Assembly: GCA_945897655.1 (NCBI GenBank)
Contig: CAMDHB010000117.1
Location: forward strand, 1 to 9,207
Direction of reading: 5' to 3'
Source of the DNA: Pseudorhodobacter antarcticus
GTDB lineage: Bacteria; Pseudomonadota; Alphaproteobacteria; Rhodobacterales; Rhodobacteraceae
DNA length: 9,207 bases
The notes under the pieces were generated by a model. That model was not told the DNA's origin. It was given only the letters and a program-made list of their open reading frames with translations, and ran no database searches. The position numbers and the translations under genes are program-made. Of this stretch, positions 1 through 5,910 are shown piece after piece (the first letter of the stretch is position 1; each line of letters opens with the position of its first letter).

Positions 1-556
1 TGGTCAGGGAAATGATGGCAAGAAGGCCATAGTGCATCACCCCCACCCGCAGCCCGATGGCCCGGGCGTGGGCCGGATCGAAGGCATGGGTCAGCAGGTC
101 CTTCCATTTCGCCAGCAGCACAGCGGATACACCCAAGGCCACAAGGCCCGCCGTCCAAAGATCCTCGGGCCCGACCCCCAGCATGTTGCCAAACAGGATG
201 TGGTCAAGGTGTACGTCGGTTTCCACCTTGGTATGGAGCACCATGCCAAAGCCGAACATGCCGGAAAACACCACGCCCATGACGGTGTCGCGTTTCACCC
301 GGCTGTTATCGCCCAGAAACCCTATGGCCAGTGCGCAGAACATGCCGGCGGCAAAGGCTCCGATGATCAGGGGAATGTTCAGGATATAGGCAATCACGAT
401 GCCCGGCAGGGTGGCGTGGCTGATGGCGTCGCCCATCAGCGACCAGCCCTTCAGCACCAGAAAGCAGGACAACAGCGCCGCCGGCGGCGCAATGAAGAGC
501 GTCACCAGAAAGGCGTTCTGCATGAAGGGGAACTGAAACGGAGACAGCCAATCCAT
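1..556 (-). CDS. sitD: Mn/Fe ABC transporter permease SitD (3' end cut by window edge)
   Basis: Second integral-membrane subunit of a Sit/Mnt-type (ABC-3 family) metal importer, which would pair with SitC to form the inner-membrane channel. The first 185 codons are present; the C-terminus lies beyond position 1. The protein starts MDWLSPFQFPFMQNAF and contains the family signature LVLKGWSLMGDAISHATLPG at about residues 34-53, closely parallel to the matching stretch of SitC, followed by several hydrophobic segments and a KWKDLLTHAFDPAHARAIGL segment that resembles the cytoplasmic coupling loop for the ATPase. The start is the ATG at 556-554. It has a good Shine-Dalgarno (GGGAGG, 568-563) 6 nt upstream, and its A is the last base of the sitC stop (TGATG), which implies translational coupling. 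It is the fourth gene of the operon. Family membership is firm; Mn versus Fe or Zn preference is inferred from the binding protein and the Fur/Mur neighbour. Confidence 0.9.
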   Translation of the reverse strand, partial: MDWLSPFQFPFMQNAFLVTLFIAPPAALLSCFLVLKGWSLMGDAISHATLPGIVIAYILNIPLIIGAFAAGMFCALAIGFLGDNSRVKRDTVMGVVFSGMFGFGMVLHTKVETDVHLDHILFGNMLGVGPEDLWTAGLVALGVSAVLLAKWKDLLTHAFDPAHARAIGLRVGVMHYGLLAIISLT

Positions 557-1410
557 CACACGCCTCCCGTCAAGACGGCGGCGCGGCGGCGGGCCGCCAG
601 CATACCGTGCTTGGGGGCAAAGACAAAGGCAATCAGGAACAGGGCAGTTTGAAGGCAGATGATCACGCCCCCCGTCGCCCCATCGAGGAAGAAGCTGGCA
701 TATGCCCCGACAAAGCTGGTGACCGAACCGATCACCACCGACAGCACGATCAAACGCGGAAACCGGTCGGTCAACAGATAGGCCGTCGCCCCCGGCGTGA
801 CCACCATCGCCACCACCAGAAATGCCCCGACCGTCTGAAGTGCTGCGACGCAACAGGCCGACAGCAGCACAAAGAACATGAACTTCAGCCGCTCTGGCCG
901 CAGCCCGATGGACCGCGCATGGTTTTCGTCAAAGAACGCCGCCATCAGGTCTTTCCATTTCGCCAGCAGCACCGCCAGAGACACAAAGCCGATGATCGCC
1001 AGTTGCAGCGTATCCGACGGCGAGACGGCCAGGATGTTGCCCAGAATGATGGTCTTGACGTCCACGGGGGTGGGCGAGACCGAAATCATGAACAGCCCCA
1101 GCCCGAAGAACGAGGTGAAGATGATGCCGATGATGGTGTCTTCCTTGAGGCCCGTCCGCTGGTTCAGGAACAGCATCGCCGCCGCCGCAAAGCCCCCTGA
1201 CAAAAACGCGCCCAGCGCAAAGGGCAGACCCAGCATATAGGCCCCCGCCACCCCCGGCACTATGGCATGGCTCAGCGCATCGCCGATCAGCGACCAGCCT
1301 TTGAGCATGAGGTAGGCCGACAGAAAGGCGCAAACGCCGCCGACCAAAGCCGACACCCACATCGCGTTGGTCATGTAGCCATAGCCGAACGGCTCCCACA
1401 AAACGCTCAT
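556..1410 (-). CDS. sitC: Mn/Fe ABC transporter permease SitC
   Basis: Integral-membrane subunit (284 aa, normal family length) of the ABC-3 type metal importer. Hydrophobic segments run almost throughout. The signature LMLKGWSLIGDALSHAIVPG lies near residues 35-54 and the coupling-loop-like KWKDLMAAFFDENHARSIGL near residues 151-170. A short basic tail with RRRAA follows the last membrane segment. The ATG at 1410 overlaps the sitB stop by 4 nt (ATGA), and the stop overlaps the sitD start by 1 nt, so the three genes are almost certainly co-translated. SitC and SitD are paralogous and probably form the heterodimeric channel. The upstream Shine-Dalgarno is weak (AAGG only), consistent with dependence on coupling from sitB. 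Confidence 0.93.
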   Translation of the reverse strand: MSVLWEPFGYGYMTNAMWVSALVGGVCAFLSAYLMLKGWSLIGDALSHAIVPGVAGAYMLGLPFALGAFLSGGFAAAAMLFLNQRTGLKEDTIIGIIFTSFFGLGLFMISVSPTPVDVKTIILGNILAVSPSDTLQLAIIGFVSLAVLLAKWKDLMAAFFDENHARSIGLRPERLKFMFFVLLSACCVAALQTVGAFLVVAMVVTPGATAYLLTDRFPRLIVLSVVIGSVTSFVGAYASFFLDGATGGVIICLQTALFLIAFVFAPKHGMLAARRRAAVLTGGV

Positions 1411-2264
1411 GGTGCGGCCTTGCGGGTGCGGTCGTCGTAAATCACCATCGGGCGTTCGTCGTCGGTCAGGATGGTCACTTGCCGCCCGTCGGCATCATCA
1501 TGCAGATCGGTCCCGCCCAGCACGAAATGCCGCAAGACGCCGCCAAAGGCCGCCTCCAGGTTCTCGCGGGTAAATGTGTCTTCGGTCGGCCCATAGTTCA
1601 GGACGGTTCCCTTGACCAGCACCACCTGATCGCAAAACTCGGGCACCGAGCCCAGATTGTGGGTGGACACCAGCATTACCCGCCCTTCATCACGCAGCTC
1701 GCGCAGCAGGTGGACGATCGCCTCTTCGGTCTGGACGTCGACACCGGTGAAGGGTTCGTCCAGCAGGATCACTTGCCCGTCCTGGGCCAGCGCGCGGGCC
1801 AGAAACACCCGCTTGCGCTGCCCGCCGGACAATTCGCCGATCTGGCGCTTGCGGAAATCGGACATGCCGACGCGGACCAGCGCCTGGGCCACGGCGGCAT
1901 GATCTGCCGCCTTGGGAATGCGCAGGAACCCCATATGGCCATAGCGACCCATCATCACGACATCCTCGACCAGCACGGGGAAGGTCCAGTCCACCTCCTC
2001 GGCCTGCGGCACATAGGCCACGATCCCGGCCTTCAGCGCCGCTTTCACCGATTTGCCCAGAATGCCAATCTCGCCCGCGCTGACCGGCAAAAACCCCATG
2101 ATCGCCTTGAACAGCGTCGATTTGCCCGCGCCATTGACCCCCACTAATGCCGCGATTGTGCCGCGCGGGATGGCAAAGCTTGCGTCACGCAGCGCCGTCA
2201 GCCCAGTGCGATAGGTCACAGTGACGCCGCGTGCCCATAGGCCCGCAGTGCTGATATCGGCCAT
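1407..2264 (-). CDS. sitB: Mn/Fe ABC transporter ATP-binding protein SitB
   Basis: Cytoplasmic ATPase powering the Sit importer. All hallmark motifs are visible (numbering from the TTG codon at 2282, which gives 291 aa): Walker A GVNGAGKST at 48-56, Q-loop Q93 in VPQAEEVDW, ABC signature LSGGQ at 151-155, Walker B VILLDEP at 171-177, and switch histidine H208 in STHNL. The VPQ(A/S)xEVDWxFP stretch is typical of metal-type ABC-3 ATPases. The start is uncertain. A TTG at 2282 sits 3 nt after the sitA stop, and an in-frame ATG at 2264 gives 285 aa. Neither has a clear ribosome binding site; ATG is chosen because the conserved domain begins after it. The gene is coupled to sitC by a 4-nt overlap. 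Confidence 0.93.
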   Translation of the reverse strand: MADISTAGLWARGVTVTYRTGLTALRDASFAIPRGTIAALVGVNGAGKSTLFKAIMGFLPVSAGEIGILGKSVKAALKAGIVAYVPQAEEVDWTFPVLVEDVVMMGRYGHMGFLRIPKAADHAAVAQALVRVGMSDFRKRQIGELSGGQRKRVFLARALAQDGQVILLDEPFTGVDVQTEEAIVHLLRELRDEGRVMLVSTHNLGSVPEFCDQVVLVKGTVLNYGPTEDTFTRENLEAAFGGVLRHFVLGGTDLHDDADGRQVTILTDDERPMVIYDDRTRKAAP

Positions 2265-2285
2265 GGGCACGCGGTCAGTCAATCT

Positions 2286-3176
2286 TCAGTTTCCTATGCT
2301 TGAGGTCAGGCCAGTGGCAATCGTTGTCGTCGTGACCTTCAGCAGATCCAGATAGGTCGGAACCGGCCCGTCGGCCTGTGACAGACTGTCCACATAGAGA
2401 ACCCCACCAAAGGCCGCCCCCGTTTCGCGCGCGACCTGTTCGGCGGGGTCTGTATTGACCGTGCTTTCGCAGAATACCACGGGCACGTCATGTTCGCGCA
2501 CAAGGTCAATCACGCCCCGCACCTGCTGCGGCGTGCCGGTGGCATCGGCGTTGATCGGCCAGAGATAGGCCTCATTCAGCCCCAGATCGCGCGCAAGGTA
2601 GCTGAAGGCACCTTCGCAAGTGACCAGCCAGCGCCTTTCTTCTGGCACCGTCGCCAGTTCGGCCTGCAAAGGCGCCAGCGCCGCGGCGATCTGTGCCTTG
2701 TACGCATCGGCATTCGCCATGTAGTCAGCGGCATTGTCTGGGTCTGCCGAAGCCATAGCCTTTGCAATATTGTCGACATAGATCATCGCCGAGACGGGCG
2801 ACATCCAGGCATGGGGGTTTGGTTTGCCCTCGTAAGACCCTTCGCGGATTGGCATCGGTTCAATCCCGTCGGACAGCGTAGCCGAAGGGATGTCGCCCAG
2901 ATTGGCAAGGAACTGTTCGAACCATCGTTCCAGCCCCATGCCGTTCCACAGGATCAGATCGGCATCCTGCGCTGAGACCATGTCGCGCGGGGTGGGTTCA
3001 TAGCCATGAATCTCGGCCCCCGGCTTGGTCACTGACACCACGACAGCATGATCTTTTGCGACGTTGCGGGCCATGTCGGCAATGACGGTAAATGTTGTCA
3101 CCACCTTGAATTCGTCGGCGAACGCAGGGGAGGTAGCAAATGCAGTCAGCAAGCAAACGCAGGACAAACGGCGCAT
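2286..3176 (-). CDS. sitA: Mn/Fe ABC transporter periplasmic substrate-binding protein SitA
   Basis: Cluster A-I (ZnuA/TroA/SitA-like) metal-binding protein of 296 aa that captures the ion in the periplasm and delivers it to SitCD. A Sec signal peptide is clear: basic MRR, a hydrophobic core, then AFA|DE cleavage near residue 20. The expected four metal ligands are all present: H57 (EIHGYEPTPRD), H122 (NPHAWMSP), E188 (VTCEGAFSYLARD) and D263 (YVDSLS). The His-His-Glu-Asp set favours Mn(II)/Fe(II), since zinc-specific ZnuA proteins have a third His and a His-rich loop, which is absent here. The start is the ATG at 3176, preceded 6 nt upstream by AGAGGA (3188-3183). A TTG at 3191 would extend the ORF but overlaps that ribosome binding site and spoils the signal peptide. 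It is the first gene of the operon, transcribed from the promoter at about 3205-3232. Confidence 0.93.
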   Translation of the reverse strand: MRRLSCVCLLTAFATSPAFADEFKVVTTFTVIADMARNVAKDHAVVVSVTKPGAEIHGYEPTPRDMVSAQDADLILWNGMGLERWFEQFLANLGDIPSATLSDGIEPMPIREGSYEGKPNPHAWMSPVSAMIYVDNIAKAMASADPDNAADYMANADAYKAQIAAALAPLQAELATVPEERRWLVTCEGAFSYLARDLGLNEAYLWPINADATGTPQQVRGVIDLVREHDVPVVFCESTVNTDPAEQVARETGAAFGGVLYVDSLSQADGPVPTYLDLLKVTTTTIATGLTSSIGN

Positions 3177-3182
3177 GGGCAG

Positions 3183-3188
3183 TCCTCT
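3183..3188 (-). promoter_or_regulatory. Ribosome binding site deciding the sitA start
   Basis: AGAGGA on the minus strand lies 6 nt before the ATG at 3176. This spacing favours that ATG over the in-frame TTG at 3191, whose codon would lie upstream of the site itself. Confidence 0.75.
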
Positions 3189-3204
3189 CAACGACTAAGT
3201 TCTG

Positions 3205-3232
3205 ATAATGCGAATTATTCGCATGATGTCAA
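3205..3232 (-). promoter_or_regulatory. sitA promoter (sigma-70 type)
   Basis: On the minus strand a perfect -35 hexamer TTGACA (3232-3227) is followed after 16 bp by CATTAT (3210-3205), a 4/6 match to the -10 consensus. Transcription would begin near 3198, leaving a leader of about 20 nt with the sitA Shine-Dalgarno. The whole spacer and part of the -10 are occupied by the inverted repeat described as the Mur/Fur operator, so a bound repressor would block polymerase. Confidence 0.7.
3208..3224. promoter_or_regulatory. Candidate Mur/Fur operator in the sitA promoter
   Basis: A perfect inverted repeat, ATGCGAAT-T-ATTCGCAT (8-bp arms, 1-bp centre). It has the 7-1-7 TGxxAAT-N-ATTxxCA layout typical of Fur-family boxes and lies between the -35 and -10 of sitA and upstream of the divergent Fur-family gene. 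In rhizobia and Rhodobacterales the Fur homologue Mur is known to repress sitABCD in response to Mn(II). The symmetry and position are seen directly; the identity of the binding protein is inferred. Confidence 0.72.
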
Positions 3233-3238
3233 GCTAGA

Positions 3239-3253
3239 TGCAAATGCTTCTCA
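3239..3253. promoter_or_regulatory. Possible second, weaker Fur/Mur box
   Basis: TGCAAATGCTTCTCA keeps the TGxxAAT-N-xTTxTCA outline of the main box (its left arm matches TGCGAAT at 6 of 7 bases) but is poorly symmetric. It starts exactly 30 bp, about three helical turns, from the main box and lies 30-40 bp before the fur-like start, so it could serve autoregulation. This is a pattern observation only. Confidence 0.3.
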
Positions 3254-3282
3254 ATCTTGATTGGCGGGCCACAGTGCTGTAA

Positions 3283-3708
3283 ATGCAGATCATGTCCAAT
3301 GAGAATGCCCATTCCGAGACTGATCTGCGCGCAGAAGGCGTGCGCGTAACCCGGCAGCGGCTCGCCATCTTGCATGTGCTGCGTGAGGCGTCCGACCACC
3401 CCCGCGCCGAAGACATCCTGACCCGCGCCCGCCTGCAAGACCCTTCGGTATCGCAGGCCACGGTCTATCGCACCCTGGCCATGTTGGAAAAGGCGGGCAC
3501 CGTCCTGCGCAACGAATTTGACGGGGCAGGGGCAAGGTACGAACTGGCCGACCGCCATCACCACGACCACCTGATAGACCTTGATACCGGTGTAGTTGTC
3601 GAATTTCAATCGCCCCGTATTGAGCAGTTGCAGGCCGAAATCGCCGCCGAACTGGGCTATGAAATCGAATGGCACCGGTTGGAGCTTTATGGCCGCAAAG
3701 CGACCTGA
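3283..3708 (+). CDS. mur: Fur-family metal-responsive repressor (Mur/Fur-like)
   Basis: A 141-aa winged-helix regulator that would bind DNA as a metal-loaded dimer. The N-terminal DNA-binding domain contains the recognition helix region VSQATVYRTLAMLEKAG (about residues 56-72). The dimerisation/metal domain contains HHHDHLIDLDTG (92-103) and ends in the family-typical LGYEIEWHRLELYG. The CxxC structural-zinc cysteines of classical Fur are absent (LIDLDTG instead of LICxxCG), as in alphaproteobacterial Fur/Mur proteins, which mainly answer to manganese; Zur and Irr have different signatures. Divergence from sitABCD across a shared 106-bp region with a Fur-like box supports the Mur assignment. 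The start is ambiguous between the ATG at 3283 and an in-frame ATG at 3292; neither has a clear ribosome binding site. An Fe-sensing role cannot be excluded. Confidence 0.88.
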   Translation: MQIMSNENAHSETDLRAEGVRVTRQRLAILHVLREASDHPRAEDILTRARLQDPSVSQATVYRTLAMLEKAGTVLRNEFDGAGARYELADRHHHDHLIDLDTGVVVEFQSPRIEQLQAEIAAELGYEIEWHRLELYGRKAT

Positions 3709-3791
3709 TTTGCGCTTTGAGCTACCATGGGCCGTAAGGGTGCCAACAGGTCGCCGCGCACGGGAGGGACCCCAACTCTCATAGGGGTGTT

Positions 3792-3810
3792 GGGCTCTGT
3801 TGCACAGTTC
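3792..3810 (+). repeat. Probable left terminal inverted repeat of the first IS5-family element
   Basis: GGGCTCTGTTGCACAGTTC resembles the GGxTCTGTTGCAAA-type ends shared by several IS5- and IS6-family elements. It lies about 60-80 bp before the first recognisable IS5 transposase codons, the expected distance for such an element. The partner repeat at the other end is missing because the element is truncated. Confidence 0.55.
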
Positions 3811-3846
3811 CTGTGAGGGACTCATCTGTTGAATCCAGCGTGATAG

Positions 3847-4414
3847 CTTGGGTGGCTGAACAGCCCTAACACACTGACCTACAAGACCCTGAACTGGCCC
3901 GCGTATAAGGGGGGCGCTCAAGCGTCGCGGTTCGCTGGCGATCTTGTTTGACCCCGAGATGGCTTGGGTGGCCAAGCCGTCCGGCAAGCGTGGGCTACAG
4001 CCTGTCTACAGCGACGTTGCCGTGCCGCCCTGCCTGACCATGAAATTCCTTTTCGGAATGGCGTTGCGACAGACGACCGGGTTCATCGAGAGTTTGCTGC
4101 AACTTGCAGGCTGGGACTGGGAGATGCCTGATCTCAGCATGCTCAGCAGTCCGTTGCCCGGCTGGTGAATAGAACATTCAGCGAGAAGGTCCAGAAGACC
4201 CTTGCGGTGAACATCCCTCATCGGGGGGTCGCAGGGTCCGCTTCATCTCCTGATCGACTGCACCGAGATCGAGGTCGAGGGCGAAGGCGCGTGGAGCGCG
4301 CGCAAGCATGGCGGTGCAAAACGCCGCGTCCGGCGCAATCTCCATCGCGGGATCGACGAGCAAACGTTGGAGATCACGGCGGTCGAGGTCACCAGCGGCG
4401 AGGTGGGCGACCAG
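3847..4414 (+). pseudogene. IS5-family transposase, 5' half, frameshifted (IS903-like subgroup)
   Basis: Homology runs through three frame segments. The first reads NTLTYKTLNWPAY and ends at a G6 run (3909-3914). The frame then shifts to read FDPEMAWVAKPSGKRG, CLTMKFLFGMALRQTTGF and LAGWDWEMPDLSML until a TGA at 4166. After a 35-bp insertion it resumes as QKTLAVNIPHRG, shifts again at a second G6 run (4223-4228), and continues as GPLHLLIDCTEIEVEGEGAW, SARKHGGAKRR and LEITAVEVTSGEVGDQ. The LLID stretch holds the first catalytic Asp of the DDE triad; the second Asp and the Glu would lie in the missing 3' half. No start codon is visible: a TAG at 3844 precedes the first segment, and no ATG lies between. 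It is dead as a gene, and its last 15-16 codons are fused in frame to the IS66 fragment. Confidence 0.82.
4148..4182 (+). other. 35-bp insertion inside the IS5 transposase remnant
   Basis: The expected transposase sequence is interrupted between AGC at 4145-4147 and AGC at 4180-4182, where the QKTLAVN homology picks up again. The extra 35 bp carry an in-frame stop (TGA, 4166-4168) and change the frame by two. The following extra G at 4223-4228 restores it. The exact limits depend on aligning with an intact relative from memory. Confidence 0.4.
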
Positions 4415-5251
4415 AAGCGCTCCACCAAGCTCTTCATGGACGAGACTCGCGCCTCTGTCCTCGACCCGGGCGCAAGAAAGACCAAGACGGGATACTTCTT
4501 GGCACTGGCCCGCGACGAACGGCTTTGGGGTGGCACCGCTCCACCAAGCGTGGTCTTCACCTATCCGCCCGGTCGGGGCGGGCAACATGCCGAGCGTATC
4601 TTGCAGGGCTTCGGTGGCATCCTGCAGGTCGACGGATATGCCGGATACAACCGGCTGAACGCAGCGCGCCGGATCGGTCCGGGCAACCAACTCGCCCATT
4701 GCTGGGCGCACGCGCGCCGCAAGATGATCGAGATCACCCGCACCGGACCCGCGCCGATTGCCGAAGAATGCGAGGCCCTCATCCGTGAACTCAATGCCAT
4801 CAAGGTCGAGACCCGAGGCAACGACCCCGCCACCCGACTGGTCATCCGGCAGGCCCGTTCTGCCCCGATCCTCGCCCGCATCGACGATTGGCTTGCCCGC
4901 CAGCGCGCACGCGCCTCGGCAAAGTCCCCCTTGGGCGAGGCACTCGCCTACATAGCCAAATACCGCGGCGGCCTTGGCCGCTTCCTAACCGATGGCCGCG
5001 TCGAGATCGACAACAACTCCGTCGAACGCACCATCCGCCCCATCGCCCTGAACCGCAAGAACGCCCTCTTCGCAGGCCAAGACGCCGAAGCCGAAAACTG
5101 GGCCGTCATCGCCTCGCTGATCGAGACCTGCAAAATGAACGGCGTGGATCCCGACGCTTGGCTGTCTGCATCGCTCAAAGCCATCGTCCAAGGCCACAAG
5201 CAGAGCCAGATTGACGATCTGCTCCCATGGAACTGCGCCGTCACGGTGTGA
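4367..5251 (+). pseudogene. tnpC: IS66-family transposase TnpC, C-terminal half fused to IS5 codons
   Basis: This open frame encodes 294 aa. The first 16 residues (MEITAVEVTSGEVGDQ) belong to the preceding IS5 transposase. From KRSTKLFMDET onward (about 4415) it is the C-terminal half of an IS66 TnpC, normally about 500 aa, so the N-terminal DNA-binding and zinc-finger region is missing. The catalytic residues appear retained: Asp in FMDET, Asp in ILQVDGYAGYN and Glu in NNSVERTIRPIALNRKNALF. Other landmarks are LDPGARKTKTGYFLALARD, CWAHARRKM and the family-typical end IASLIETCKMNGVDPDAWL ... LLPWN. There are no internal stops, so a truncated protein could still be made, but without its DNA-binding part and the accessory genes tnpA and tnpB it should not transpose. 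The codons are GC-rich and intact, which suggests a recent fusion. Confidence 0.85.
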
Positions 5252-5802
5252 TCGGGACACTGCTAACTCAGCAGCCAAAGGTGGCTGACAAGATCTACGC
5301 CCTGCATGAAACCGAGGTGTATTGCATCTCGAAAGGCAAGGCGCGGGTGCGATATGAATTTGGCTGCAAGGTCAGCGTTGCCATCACATTGGACGAGGGC
5401 ATTGTGGTCGGCATGCGCAGCTTTGCCAGCAACCATTACGACGGCCACACCCTGAAAGATGCCCTCGAAAAGGTGGGGATACTGACGGACCAGCACCCCG
5501 ATCTTGCCGTCGTCGATCGCGAATACCGCGGCCATGACGTTGAGGCGACCCGCGTCCTGACCAGCGAAACAAGGCGCGGCCTGACGCCAAAACTGATCGC
5601 AGACTTGCGCCGTCGAAGCGCCATCGAGGCAGAGATCTGCCACATGAAGACCAATGGCCTCCTGTCCAGATGCCACCTGAAGGGCGACATCGGCGACGCG
5701 GTCTTCGCCGTCCTGAACGCATGCGATCACAACATCCAAAAGATCCTGGCCCACCTCCGGGCTTGGCTTGCCTGGATTATCGCCACGCTACGGACCCCAT
5801 AA
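5227..5802 (+). pseudogene. Second IS5-family transposase, C-terminal fragment
   Basis: From about 5257 the frame reads LLTQQPKVADKIYALHETEV, then KGKARVRYEFGCKVSVA, YDGHTLKDALE, DLAVVDREYRGHDVEATRVL and ends with the signature RRRSAIEAEICHMKTNGLLSR and CDHNIQKILAHLRA. This belongs to the IS5-type group whose full-length transposases are roughly 430-480 aa, so only about the last 180 residues remain. It differs from the first IS5 fragment, which belongs to another subgroup. The second catalytic Asp (VVDREYRGH) and the Glu (EICHMK) are present; the first Asp is lost with the N-terminus. The ATG at 5227 lies in the IS66 tail and merely opens the frame. Several residues usually glycine in relatives are changed (FGCKV, EICHMK, NACDHN), suggesting decay. 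Confidence 0.8.
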
Positions 5803-5910
5803 ATCCCGCGTAACCGCCATCATCTGAATGAAGATGTCGCGTGAAGGCATTGTTCAGAGCGAACTACTTGGCATCTGCAGAAGCAAGGCGTCTACAAATC
5901 ATGCGATCAT

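Larger units (their letters stand above)
3792..5802 (+). mobile_element. Mosaic of three truncated insertion sequences (IS5-family, IS66, second IS5-family)
   Basis: About 2 kb containing partial transposase genes from three different elements, all in the plus direction and joined without intervening unique sequence. The left boundary is set at a terminal-repeat-like sequence of the first element (3792-3810); the right boundary is set at the stop of the last transposase fragment, although that element's end may extend up to about 5870. No matching right-hand copy of the left repeat and no target duplication was found. Each fragment lacks at least half of its normal gene, so none should transpose on its own. 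The mosaic separates the metal-uptake locus from the signalling locus and marks a site of repeated insertion and illegitimate recombination. Confidence 0.85.

Noticed and set aside
32..652. 206-codon plus-strand frame opposite sitD/sitC
   Set aside because: It is antisense to two clear permease genes and is rich in His, Gln and Arg, as expected from the complement of hydrophobic codons.
3769..3794. Short hairpins after the fur-like gene (ACCCC with GGGGT; CCCAAC with GTTGGG), possible terminator
   Set aside because: The stems are only 5-6 bp with long loops and no T-run follows; one arm lies inside the IS terminal repeat.
3229..3987. 252-codon minus-strand frame across the fur-like gene and IS start
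   Set aside because: It lies antisense to the well-supported Fur-family gene and crosses the IS boundary; its composition is that of a shadow frame in GC-rich DNA.
4178..4711. Minus-strand frames opposite the IS fragments
   Set aside because: The plus strand has unmistakable transposase homology; the opposite frames show no motif and are shadows.
5820..5842. CATCT ... AGATG mini-hairpin between the last transposase fragment and the XRE gene
   Set aside because: The 5-bp stem without a U-tract is too weak for a terminator and does not match any IS end that I could pair with the left repeat.
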